Positions 24,637 to 35,434 of a stretch of 64,000 nt of DNA are shown here, piece after piece. This DNA is from Rhododendron vialii. Its lineage: Eukaryota > Streptophyta > Magnoliopsida > Ericales > Ericaceae. The notes below the pieces were generated by a model. That model was not told where the DNA came from and searched no databases. It was given only the letters and a program-made list of their open reading frames with translations. Both the position numbers and the translations under genes were made by a program. The stretch lies in the NCBI RefSeq assembly GCF_030253575.1, contig NC_080560.1, positions 13,740,001-13,804,000 on the forward strand. Reading direction: 5' to 3'. Position 1 is the stretch's first letter. Each line of letters begins with the position of its first letter.

Positions 24637-27447
24637 CTTTTCATTGAAGAGAGGTTGGGCATGGGCAGAAGAACTTCCCATGGTTGTTCGTGTCTTTTCC
24701 TTTTTCGCGTAGAAGCTTATGAGATTTGGTAGATCCGTCAATTGCAATTGACTCAGTTTACTGAAGTTCACCGCACTTGTGAGTTTATCTTCATCATTTT
24801 GTCCTTCAAATCCAACTATTTCCTCCATGATTTCACAGGATTTTACTTTTAACTTTTTTAGGTGGACAAGTCCTCTTGTGGAGAATGGGGAGAAGAGATA
24901 CTTTAACTCACATCTTTCAACAATTACCTCAATTAAATTATTGAACGACTTTGAGGGATATAGTAGCCCATGACTTTGGTCAAATGATTTTGGCTCACCA
25001 ATAAGATATTCCAAGTAATCATCACATGACCTAACTTCGAGGTATTTCAAGTCAAGAAATCTATTATTACCAACTCCTCTGTCTTGAAGCAACTTCTTCA
25101 AACCCTCGATGTCCTTGAGATATAGCGATTCAGCTTTGTCCACCAATGGGATGAACTCATTTGGCAAAGAAGACCGTTCACATTTAAATACCCTTGTCCC
25201 TGGTAAATTTGTATACGGCGTGTATCTTTGAGAAGAAATATTCGCAGAGTAAGAATACAGTCCCACTGAGATCCAAAATATCTTCAAATTCTCAAAGTTT
25301 AGGCCCTCCTTGGGCAATAGCATGACATCCGGTACATTCATCTGTAAAGTGGTTAGTTGGCCAGTACTCAATGACCACCTTAGCTCCTCGAGGGTCACAT
25401 TTCTTATGCTTTTGTCCTGCCTCTTGTGATCTGTGGCCTCCCATTGGTCAAAAGTATCTGGTAAGTATAATTCTTCCAGGCTAGTCAAATTGGATATGAC
25501 ACCTCGTGGGATAAACTCCAGCTGTCCACAATCTCTGAGATCTAACAAAAGAAGATTGGTCAACTTTTCCATCTCTTGTGGCAATGCCTCGATAGTAGAA
25601 CCCCGAAGGCTAAGCACTTCAAGGCTAGTCTTTAGATCCCCGAGTATAGCTATGTCCTCCAACTAGCAATGTTCCAGACATAACATTCCAAGGCTTGATA
25701 ATTTTGCGAGCGATGATGGTAGTTTCTGCAAACTCATTCGACATAAAATTAACACTGTAAGTTGCTTCATCCCACTAAAAAAATTGTCTGGAACTTTAAG
25801 ATATGAAAATTTGCTATTGACGAACATCAAGGTGTGGAGTTGCGGACATGTCAACTCATTCGGAAGCCCTTTAATTTTTTCAGCTCTTAATGAGATTGCT
25901 GAGTACCGAGGCCCATTAATAGGATTACGAGGCCATCGAACAGCACCATGATCGATAAGAAATGCTTCTTCCTTGCGTGCGATTGAGATGCCAACATCTC
26001 TTATGACATCATGTATCCTTACAACATTTTCATCATTGTCATTTAACAGCAGAGAAGCAGATTTGAGGGAACCAACCAGGGTACGTACAGCATCTCTTGC
26101 TTCCTCTAGCGTACGCGGGTTTTGAGAGAGCAAACACCTCGTTAAGCAATGTCTCGCCAAGTCATCGATTGAAGTCTCAACATCTTTAGGATACAAACAA
26201 CATAGCAAGAAACAAGATTTTGCATCCGAGGACCACAACATATCGTAGCTCAACTTTAAAGAAGCCAAAACACTTGGGTTAATGCCCTCAATGTTCGTGA
26301 TCATGTGCCTCTCAAGGTTATCCAGTGCATTTTTCCATGCATGATCTGGCTTACCTTTTAACGCTGCTCCAAGTGCATTTATGGCAACTGGCAAACCTTT
26401 ACATTTTTTGCACACTTCACACGCTAGATAATATATTTCTGGCCGAGACTCATCAATAGAATTTCCCGTTAGTTTCTTGAATAGGGTCCATGCTTCTGGC
26501 ATCGGTAGTTCTGCAATTGGGAAACTTCTATCGACTTTCATTCTAGTTAACAAATTTTCATTTCGAGATGTTAGCAAAACTTTGCAGCCTGTCGTCGACC
26601 CATTTACGAGAGGAATACCAATAGCTTTAATGTCCACCTCTTCCCAAATATCGTCCAATATGACGAGATATTTCTCCCCGTTGATGAATTTATTCCACAA
26701 CTTAGTTGCTCTTCCTTTTTCAGCACTTGTGGCATCCAATTCAATATCCAATCTGTCAGCTAATTTTGATTGTATTTCCTTCACATTGAGATCCTTAGAG
26801 ACAACTGCTAGTGGGACTTGCTTAAAAGTTCCATCGTGTCGCATTTTCTTGCCCACCTCCTCAACTAACGTGGTCTTACCGACGCCTCCTAACCCGTGTA
26901 CACCAATAACATTAACACTGGGATCTTTTAATGCATCCACGATATCCTTGAAGACCGGTGCTCTAGAGTCCAAGTTAATGTAATTCTTGTTGGATGGGAA
27001 CTCAAGTTCTGAAGGAGACGGCCTAGCGTGTGAAATTTCATCAAAATGGCTATCTTGAGTGAGTTTTTGGACACCCGCTATCTTCTCTTCGGCTTGTTTG
27101 CTCAGTCTGTAACGCCGCTTGATGTTAGGACATGAGCACGCAAGGCAACTCATGTTTCCCGTACCACTGCTCTGCCCCACAAGTTCCTGAACATCACGTG
27201 TCATCCTGTTCACCTCCGTGCGCCAATGCAAAACAGCATTATAAACCTCTTCACCGCGTTGATTGGCCACACAAACGTTTTCTTCAATTATTTCGCTACG
27301 ATCTTTAAGACTTCCCATTTCAGCTTGCAGATTTTCGAGGTTTGTCTTGTAGTGAATAACATATTTCCCTGCCTTGATTGCTGCTTTGACCGCTTCATCA
27401 AAGGCCAGACATCCCAACTTCTCAATTATGCCTTGAGGAGTACACAT
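24637..27447 (-). pseudogene. CC-NB-ARC-LRR resistance gene, first exon, with one stop (copy D1)
   Basis: Intracellular immune receptor of the At4g27190/RPS2-like CC-NB-LRR class. From the ATG at 27445-27447 (MCTPQGIIEKLG): coiled-coil region to about residue 100; P-loop GLGGVGKTT about 185-193; kinase-2 YLVILDDIW about 260-268; RNBS-B GCKVLLTSRN about 297; GLPL motif CKGLPVAI about 349; RNBS-D CFLLCCLYPKD about 412-422; MHD-type RIHD about 477-480; then LRRs (LEVLSLRGSTIEALP, LTNLLLLDLRDC). An upstream TTG would lengthen the frame by 21 codons, but the ATG is the likely start. The exon is 2811 bp (937 codons) with donor GAAAAG|GTAAG at 24637/24636. A single TAG at 25663-25665 (CAG in the other copies) ends the protein at 594 residues, before the LRRs. 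Apart from this the frame is open, so the loss is recent. Read-through or truncation products are possible. Confidence 0.9.
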
Positions 27448-27849
27448 TTTCAGTTCAGTCTTTTTTCCCTCCTCTGTGGAATTGTTTTCTGTGATGAAAT
27501 TCTTCGACAAGAGAAATCTCTATGTAGTCTGTTTCTGCAGGAGAGACGGAGATGAAAAGGAAGGTAAGAGCAATGCACCACACTGTATTAGCCAAAAGGA
27601 AGTATAATCGCCTTATGACTTTTTTGAAATCATATATGCCCTACATATTCCCTATAAGCAACACTGCACCTATTATTGCTAAATTTGTCCGATCGGTTCA
27701 ATAAAATCTTCAGTTTTTTCATTTATGACTAATCTTTCTAGTACGTAATGGAATCATATTATCAATTTTTTTTCTTCGTCTTCTTTCTTTGAAAATTTTT
27801 GAATTTAGCTTTTTGCAATTGGAGCTGCTTTTGTACTTTCATTGTATAC
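27448..27849 (-). promoter_or_regulatory. Upstream region of the NB-LRR gene
   Basis: No coding sequence. On the minus strand an acceptor-like TCTCTCCTGCAG lies about 80 bp before the ATG, so an untranslated first exon is possible. No convincing TATA box. Repeated at 35435-35836, 43422-43823 and 51409-51810, so all four copies kept the same upstream DNA up to the copia junction. Confidence 0.4.
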
Positions 27850-28159
27850 CCTTTATAAAGTAATGATATCTGCAATTTGGTCCCTAGAAGAGATGAAGCG
27901 CACGTGAAAATCTTTGAGAGCAACCTTGTCACGGACAAAATGAAAATCGATCTCCACATGCTTGGAGCGAGCATGGAAAACCGGGTTGGCAGTAAGATAG
28001 ATGGCTCCGATATTGTCGCACCAAAGAGACGGGGCAGTTGGAAGCGAAATGCCGAGCTCAAACAATTAAGACTGTAGCCATGACAACTCGGCAGCCGCAT
28101 CGGCTAGAGCTTTGTACTCAGACTCAGTGGATGAACGAGCCACAATGCGTTGTTTACGG
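27850..28159 (-). pseudogene. Copia polyprotein C-terminal fragment (RNase H), D1
   Basis: Minus strand reads [19 protein letters not shown] and, after a stop (TTA to TAA at 28066-28068), [34 protein letters not shown] and [10 protein letters not shown], the RNase H end of Ty1/copia polyproteins. Cut at 28159 by the hAT element. The uncut version is at 51811-52455. Confidence 0.92.
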
Positions 28160-28964
28160 CATAGTTTTAAATATCGGCCGATACGGTACGTATCGGCCGA
28201 TTCATACCGGAATTTTCGACTCCCGATTCGGATATAGGCCGATATATCGGTGAGATTGAAATTCACAGGCGTATCGGCCGGTTCCCGATACGTATCGGTC
28301 TGTAACCGATATTTGGACCGGTACGGCCGATACGGCCGATACGTATCGGTTCTGAAAAAAAAAAAAAAAAACAGAAAAACCAAAAAACAGAGCTCCTTCC
28401 ACACACAAAGCATCAAACCATCAATTCCTTCCACTTTTCACAGCTTTTTTCCTAAAATTTTGGATCTTGTCTTGGAAAATAAGTAAATAACACAACAATC
28501 TGATCATTACCTGCCGTTGGCTTTCTTATCTTCTCTTCTATCTTCATTCTTTCACAAATTTCTTTCTTCAACAAGTCACTCTTCAACATATTTCAAGAAA
28601 GGAAAAAAATTCCAAAAAAATAGTTTAAGATTCTTGAGAAATGGATGATATTGATTGCTGATGCAGAGCATTTGGAGCTGAACTGCTGATTTGGTGAAGT
28701 AAACGGAAAGAGGAGAAGAAAGGAATGGTTGTAGATTGAACTTTGAAGGTATTTGTTTCCCCTGATGCTTTGATTTGGGGTTTTTTTTTTGTTTGGGGGG
28801 GTGGCGAGAGGAGTTCTCTTTGAAAGGGAAAGAATATTTATACATTGGCAATTTTTTGTTTTCTTCTCATTATTAAGATTTTGTTAGTTTTATATTTTTT
28901 TTGGTAATTACTAATTAATGATTTTTGACATTACTTGTTTTTCATAGGTTAATCATCAAATTAA

Positions 28965-31900
28965 ATGTCGCGTGGACGTGGTGCAGGTAGTAGTGGTACT
29001 GGGTTTGATCCAAATACTCCTAGTGATGATATTGGGTGGAAGTTTGGAAAAATGGTTGAAAACAACAGAAGTAGATCACAATGCATTTTCTGTGGGAAAA
29101 TTGTGAGTGGTGGTATAACTAGGTTGAAAGAACATTTAGCACACAAAAAAGGAAAAGTGTCCTCATGTCCTAGTGTTAGTGGTGAAGTTCGGGAGTTAAT
29201 GATGAAACATTTGAAAGACAATAACAAAAAACAAGAAGATAAAAGAAAAAGACATGAGGAATTGAAGGAACAAATAAGAGCTACTCAATGTGACGAGGAA
29301 TTTGAGTATCCGGCATTTAACAATGATAGTGATGACTCAGATCCAGAAATGACCATAGCACGACAAGAAAGCGTAAGAATGCAATATGAACACGAGGAGA
29401 GACAAAGATTTCAAAACAGAACAGGGCGTAGATATCATGTAGGAGGAAGTAGTGGGGCTGGACGTAGCGGCAATCATGATATTGGGCCTCCTCCTGGTTT
29501 TTCTAAACGATGTTCTAGTGTTCACGAGACTAACACAAAAAAGCAATGGTCCAGTTTAACAACACCAGAAGCACGATTGGCAGAAATAGAGGTTGATCTT
29601 CATCGGAGTAAAGGGAAGAAACAATCGAAATTGTCTAGTCGATTCATGAAGGCAGCAAAGCAAAAATTGGGAAGGGCAGTTAGCCAATTTGTGCTATATA
29701 CATGGTTGCCATCAAACATGGTAAATTCTCCATGGCTTGAACCAATGCTTGATGTTGCTAGAGAGGTTGGGAAAGGAACAAAACTTCCAAGTTCATACGA
29801 GGTGAGTCTCACAGTTAAAGCTTACAAACATTTCTTCTAGTGTTTATGCTATTGCTATTTGGAAAATAACATTAAGCATGCATTACATTCTGTTTTATAT
29901 TTTGCTTTATTTTTGGTTATTAATTGTAGGTGGCTGAAGTTTATTTGCCTAAAGAATACGAGGCCATACAAAAATGGATAGGATCTTTGAAGACTACTTG
30001 GGAGGAGAGAGGTGTTAGCATTATGTGTGATGGATGGTCAGGACCTAGAAGGAGGCATCTCGTTAATTTTCTTGTGTATAGCAATCGTGGAACAGTTTTT
30101 CACAAGTCTATTGATGCAACAGATGTACTTAGCAGAACAGCGGATTACTACTTCGGCCTCATGGATAAGGTAGTGGAAGAAATTGGGGAGCAATATATTG
30201 TCCAAATTATAACGGACAACGAAGCTGCTATGAAGGCGGCTGGTAAGAAACTTATGGAAAAGAGGCCCCATTTGTATTGGACCGCATGCACCGCTCATTG
30301 CATTGATTTAATTTTGGAGGACATTGGTGAGAAAAAGAATGTGAAAGCGGTGTTGGAAAAGGCAAAGAAAGTCACGCGTTTTATTTATAATTATGATTGG
30401 GTCGTTAATTACATGAAAAATTACACCGATGGAAGAGATTTGTTACGGCCTGTCATCACACGCTTTGCCACCAATTTTATTACTTTGGAGAGTTTGGTTA
30501 GATACAAGATTGGTTTGAAAGATATGTTCAATTCTACTGAATGGAAAGCTACTAGATATGCTAGAATGCAAGGGGCGAAAGAAGTTAAAGATATCCTTGA
30601 ATCTAAGGATTTTTGGGCAAAAGCTGCAGATATACTAAAAATACAAGAACCGCTGGTAAAGGTACTTAGGCTTGTGGACGGGGATCGAAAACCCACGATG
30701 GGGTTTATATACGAAGCCATGGACAGGGCTAAGATGGCAATACAAAATAATTGTCGTTATTATACCGAGTATTGGAGAATTATCGACCGTCGATGGGCTA
30801 TTCAGTTACATACGGATTTGCATGCAGCAGGTAAATATTTTACATTTTTATGATGAATTAAAATATTAGTATTTAGTCCTAGTTCTTTTGAGAAAAATCT
30901 GAGCAACAAGTGATTTGGCTCCGTTCCGAAAAAAAAAATAAATATTTATTTTTTAAGAAAGTATTCTAAAACAAGGCGTAACAAGTGATATGTTATGTCA
31001 CCATCAATTTTTAGAACTTGTACTGTGTTTTCTCCGAGCAACAAGTGCCCAGGCGACTCCGAATTCATATTTAGTGGGGTCAACCGGTCAACTGAACACA
31101 GTGAACAAACTGTTGAACCCGTACATGCACATACCAATTGTGTCTTGCACGTGAAAATCCCCAGGTAAAGGTACAAGTAGCCTTTTAGGCTATAAAGCTA
31201 TGAAAACCTATTTGACTTTCTTAATACTTTATAGTACTATTTTATTATTTATTTTTATTCACTAGGAGACAGTACCAAATATGGTAGGATGTTTACCCCT
31301 TTTTCCGTGCTCAAAGTTTTACCAATTTGACTTCACCAAATAAAAAAGAGAGGAAAATAGGGAGGCTCAGTGATGAAGCGGTGCCCACTGCCCAGTGATG
31401 CCGTTCGGATTTCTAGAATGGCATTGGCGGGCAATTCAATTTGATTTTACCAAATATCATTGCATTTTATGTTCTCCTAGTCTCCTAATGATATTGCCAT
31501 AAATTGGCGGGCAATTCAATTTTGTATTTGGAGCAAAACCACTCCATTGTTAAAGGGATGCACTGCTTGAGGTGCCAAAATTGCCGACTCCAATTTTATA
31601 ATTTGTCTTTTCAACTCACTAATGATTTTTCAGTCATGGACTTTTTTAGTTGTTGCTAAATTGACAATTGCAATGTAAAAGGACATATTTGAAAATTTAT
31701 TTCATTGTTTAACTTTCTTATGGGCTCAATAAATAAATGCAGGTTATTTTCTAAATCCAATATATCAATACGGTGGCAACTTGTCTAATCATAGGGAGGT
31801 CATGGATGGAGTTAGAAAAGTAATTATGAGATTACTGCCAGATCTAAATGAGCAAGTGGAAGCCATCAACCAAGTAAGTTGTTGATTTACAGTTCTTACT

Positions 31901-33193
31901 TCTTATGCCAATATATTGCTCATTAATTTAGATTTGTGATAAAAATATATTATGATGTGCAGATTTCGGTATTTCGAAATAAAGAAGATTCTTTTGGAAC
32001 AACAGTGGCCCAAGTAGCAGTTCAAGCAACTAATCCTGGTAATTATTTAAGTGACACACTTTTTTAATTTACCATCTTCTTTTATATTATAGTCCAATAA
32101 AATACATCATCGTGAGTCTAGTATTTCTAATTTTTTTGTTATGTAGCTGAATGGTGTCCATTATGGCGTATCTGTCCCCCAACTTCAAAAAGTTGCTGTG
32201 AAAGTATTGAGTCAAACCACTTCTTCAAATTGTGAGCGAAACTGGAGTACCTTTAGCCTTATACACACAAAGACAAGGAATCGATTAAAATATCAAAAAT
32301 TAAACAAGATTGTCTATGTGTACTACAATATGAGGCTAAAGATTAGGCATGCGACTAGAAGAAGTGATGAGGAGAGAGATGATCATTTTAATCCCATTAA
32401 TCTTGATTACATCTTTGACGAGGATGATCCATTAGCTGAATGGTTGCAAGAGGAAGAGCACGCAATATTGGATGATGTAGACAATTCAGAATGGTTGGAT
32501 ACAGGTGATACGCAGAATCCCCAAAATGTAGACCTATCTGAAAACAGTTCAAGTGGAGGTCGTGGTTTGAGTCCGTCTGGTAGTGGCAGTGGGGATGATG
32601 ATGGTCCTAATGGTTGGGAAACACAAGATAATATAGTGAATCGCACTACTTATCATGAGGAGGATGGTGGAATTAGGGATTCTACACAACAACGACGACA
32701 CTCTGTATCATCTGATGATGGGGGATTGAATAGGATTAGATGTTCACGTCCTATTAGTGACATTTATACTAATCCTAATCTCAGAGACCAATTTGGACAG
32801 CTTGAAGTTGGGCAAGATCATGGGAGAGCACATCATTGGCAGCAAAGACCCATATATCCATATTATCCCCCTCAAGAACAACAATCTTATTTTAATCAAC
32901 CAGAACCACCATTTATGGGGATAGGATATCCACATCGATCTCACCAGCATTCATACAGTGGGAGCTCTTCATATGGTAGTAATCCTACGGTCAGAGAACC
33001 ATCAACACATGGGTATTCACAACAACAATCCGATAGTAGCGGCACCACCAATAATTTTGAGCACTGTAATTTCACCAACAACTTCTACGGATACGTATTT
33101 GGAGCTGCTGGGCAAAATAGTCATGGTGATGATCAATTTAATGAGGAATATGTAGATCCTGCAGTACCTCCACGTCATTCATTCTGGCATTGA
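28965..33193 (+). pseudogene. hAT transposase with frameshift, copy 1
   Basis: Inferred exons: 28965-29801, 29930-30830, 31743-31873, 31963-32038, 32147-33193, all with GT..AG introns and compatible phase up to exon 4. Features in order: BED zinc finger (C40, C43, H57, C68), DUF659/RNase H-like core with Asp in CDGWSG (~313) and in IITDNEAAM (~375), the CxxH motif WTACTAHCIDLIL (C399/H402), GYFLNPIYQYGGN in exon 3, and the hAT dimerisation block LSQTTSSNCERNWSTFS with LIHTKTRNRL in exon 5, then a Ser/Gly/Gln/His-rich tail. At the start of exon 5 the usual AEWW..YG motif is broken: AEW is in one frame and YGVSVPQLQ in another, explained by two lost bases near 32156-32164. This makes a truncated transposase unless corrected. 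The exon model is mine and not supported by transcripts. Confidence 0.82.
30831..31742 (+). other. Large intron 2 of the hAT transposase (912 bp)
   Basis: Much longer than the other introns (128, 89 and 108 bp), suggesting an insertion. It has two copies of TTGGCGGGCAATTCAATTT about 80 bp apart (31424 and 31504) and two of GAGCAACAAGTG (30901 and 31036). No coding similarity. Identical in all three hAT copies. Confidence 0.55.
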
Positions 33194-33637
33194 AGTTGTA
33201 TTAGCAAAATTATGTATGACTTAAAAGCTATGAGCTTGAAACTAGTTGTGGCTAGCGCTTATGTAATGTAAAACCTCTATGGTGTGTTTATTTTAATGTT
33301 TTCATCTTATTTTTGCTATTTATGTCAATTATATCGAAACTTATAATGTTGCATTTTTCTCATATTTGTAAAATCTTATTGACTTGCGAGTTTTGATAAA
33401 TTATCGGATATTTCACATGAAGAGAATGGGCTATTACATGTCTTAAATTAATTAAAATGTGATAATTTAAGCCAATGTTTGGGGTAAAAGTATATTTTTC
33501 AAGTTTTATACATGTTGCTGATGATTTTTAAAAATTCACGACCGCGACACCCGATTCCAGCGACGTATCACCGATATGTCCCGATACCGATATACCGCGA
33601 CCGATACCGCGACGGCGACCGATACCGCGATTTAAAA

Positions 33638-35434
33638 CTATGCCTCCAACTGGCAATGTTCCAGACATAACATTCCAAGGCTTGATAATTTTGCGAGCGA
33701 TGATGGTAGTTTCTGCAAACTCATTCGACATAAAATTAACACTGTAAGTTGCTTCATCCCACTAAAAAAATTGTCTGGAACTTTAAGATATGAAAATTTG
33801 CTATTGATGAACATCAAGGTGTGGAGTTGCGGACATGTCAACTCATTCGGAAGCCCTTTAATTTTTTCAGCTCTTAACGAGATTGCTGAGTACCGAGGCC
33901 CATTAATAGGATTACGAGGCCATCGAACAGCACCATGATCGATAAGAAATGCTTCTTCCTTGCGTGCGATTGAGATGCCAACATCTCTTATGACATCATG
34001 TATCCTTACAACATTTTCATCATTGTCATTTAACAGCAGAGAAGCAGATTTGAGGGAACCAACCAGGGTACGTACAGCATCTCTTGCTTCTTCTAGCGTA
34101 CGCGGGTTTTGAGAGAGCAAACACCTCGTTAAGCAATGTCTCGCCAAGTCATCGATTGAAGTCTCAACATCTTTAGGATACAAACAACATAGCAAGAAAC
34201 AAGATTTTGCATCCGAGGACCACAACATATCGTAGCTCAACTTTAAAGAAGCCAAAACACTTGGGTTAATGCCCTCAATGTTCGTGATCATGTGCCTCTC
34301 AAGGTTATCCAGTGCATTTTTCCATGCATGATCTGGCTTACCTTTTAACGCTGCTCCAAGTGCATTTATGGCAACTGGCAAACCTTTACATTTTTTGCAC
34401 ACTTCACACGCTAGATAATATATTTCTGGCCGAGACTCATCAATAGAATTTCCCGTTAGTTTCTTGAATAGGGTCCATGCTTCTGGCATCGGTAGTTCTG
34501 CAATTGGGAAACTTCTATCGACTTTCATTCTAGTTAACAAATTTTCATTTCGAGATGTTAGCAAAACTTTGCAGCCTGTCGTCGACCCATTTACGAGAGG
34601 AATACCAATAGCTTTAATGTCCACCTCTTCCCAAATATCGTCCAATATGACGAGATATTTCTCCCCGTTGATGAATTTATTCCACAACTTAGTTGCTCTT
34701 CCTTTTTCAGCACTTGTGGCATCCAATTCAATATCCAATCTGTCAGCTAATTTTGATTGTATTTCCTTCACATTGAGATCCTTAGAGACAACTGCTAGTG
34801 GGACTTGCTTAAAAGTTCCATCGTGTCGCATTTTCTTGCCCACCTCCTCAACTAACGTGGTCTTACCGACGCCTCCTAACCCGTGTACACCAATAACATT
34901 AACACTGGGATCTTTTAATGCATCCACGATATCCTTGAAGACCGGTGCTCTAGAGTCCAAGTTAATGTAATTCTTGTTGGATGGGAACTCAAGTTCTGAA
35001 GGAGACGGCCTAGCGTGTGAAATTTCATCAAAATGGCTATCTTGAGTGAGTTTTTGGACACCCGCTATCTTCTCTTCGGCTTGTTTGCTCAGTCTGTAAC
35101 GCCGCTTGATGTTAGGACATGAGCACGCAAGGCAACTCATGTTTCCCGTACCACTGCTCTGCCCCACAAGTTCCTGAACATCACGTGTCATCCTGTTCAC
35201 CTCCGTGCGCCAATGCAAAACAGCATTATAAACCTCTTCACCGCGTTGATTGGCCACACAAACGTTTTCTTCAATTATTTCGCTACGATCTTTAAGACTT
35301 CCCATTTCAGCTTGCAGATTTTCGAGGTTTGTCTTGTAGTGAATAACATATTTCCCTGCCTTGATTGCTGCTTTGACCGCTTCATCAAAGGCCAGACATC
35401 CCAACTTCTCAATTATGCCTTGAGGAGTACACAT
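33638..35434 (-). CDS. Truncated CC-NB-ARC protein, 598 aa, copy D2
   Basis: Same start and motifs as the D1 copy: P-loop GLGGVGKTT, kinase-2 YLVILDDIW, GCKVLLTSRN, CKGLPVAI, CFLLCCLYPKD and RIHD, all intact, with no stop. The LRR region is absent: after EHCQLE the frame enters the terminus of hAT copy 1 and stops at once, the TAG (33638-33640) being part of the CATAG end. So this locus encodes a complete CC-NB-ARC without LRRs, the CN type of receptor fragment. Such proteins can act as signalling partners or be inert. There is no native 3' UTR; polyadenylation would have to occur in antisense hAT sequence. Whether it is expressed is unknown. Confidence 0.8.
   Translation of the reverse strand: MCTPQGIIEKLGCLAFDEAVKAAIKAGKYVIHYKTNLENLQAEMGSLKDRSEIIEENVCVANQRGEEVYNAVLHWRTEVNRMTRDVQELVGQSSGTGNMSCLACSCPNIKRRYRLSKQAEEKIAGVQKLTQDSHFDEISHARPSPSELEFPSNKNYINLDSRAPVFKDIVDALKDPSVNVIGVHGLGGVGKTTLVEEVGKKMRHDGTFKQVPLAVVSKDLNVKEIQSKLADRLDIELDATSAEKGRATKLWNKFINGEKYLVILDDIWEEVDIKAIGIPLVNGSTTGCKVLLTSRNENLLTRMKVDRSFPIAELPMPEAWTLFKKLTGNSIDESRPEIYYLACEVCKKCKGLPVAINALGAALKGKPDHAWKNALDNLERHMITNIEGINPSVLASLKLSYDMLWSSDAKSCFLLCCLYPKDVETSIDDLARHCLTRCLLSQNPRTLEEARDAVRTLVGSLKSASLLLNDNDENVVRIHDVIRDVGISIARKEEAFLIDHGAVRWPRNPINGPRYSAISLRAEKIKGLPNELTCPQLHTLMFINSKFSYLKVPDNFFSGMKQLTVLILCRMSLQKLPSSLAKLSSLGMLCLEHCQLEA

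Larger units (their letters stand above)
25656..28159. repeat. Direct-repeat segment D1 (2504 bp)
   Basis: First of four copies of a segment made of the 5' part of the NB-LRR exon (minus), its upstream region and a copia polyprotein end. Left of 25656 the NB-LRR gene continues without a break; right of 28159 comes hAT copy 1. It differs from D2-D4 at 25665, 25821 and 25891. Confidence 0.95.
28160..33642 (+). mobile_element. hAT transposon copy 1, 5483 bp
   Basis: Ends CATAGTTTTAAAT and (complement) CATAGTTTTAAAT, starting C-A and ending T-G. Both ends carry dense subterminal repeats: left 28173-28345 with many TATCGGCCGATACG-type motifs, right about 33538-33630 with ACCGATACCGCGA-type motifs, probably transposase-binding sites. 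It carries a five-exon transposase gene. The 8 bp next to the ends differ (GTTTACGG left, CCTCCAAC right), so there is no target duplication; left flank is copia and right flank is NB-LRR. The exact outer base could be one or two bp further out since GG precedes both ends. Confidence 0.93.

Noticed and set aside
26477-26983. 168-codon plus-strand frame opposite the NB-ARC (also at 34464, 42451, 50438)
   Set aside because: It lies entirely antisense to conserved NB-ARC motifs, and its conservation is explained by the repeat copies.
28160-33642. hAT as three separate transposition events into the same site
   Set aside because: All copies have identical, non-matching flanks on both sides and the whole 7987-bp unit is repeated. 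Independent insertions would each make a duplication of one target.
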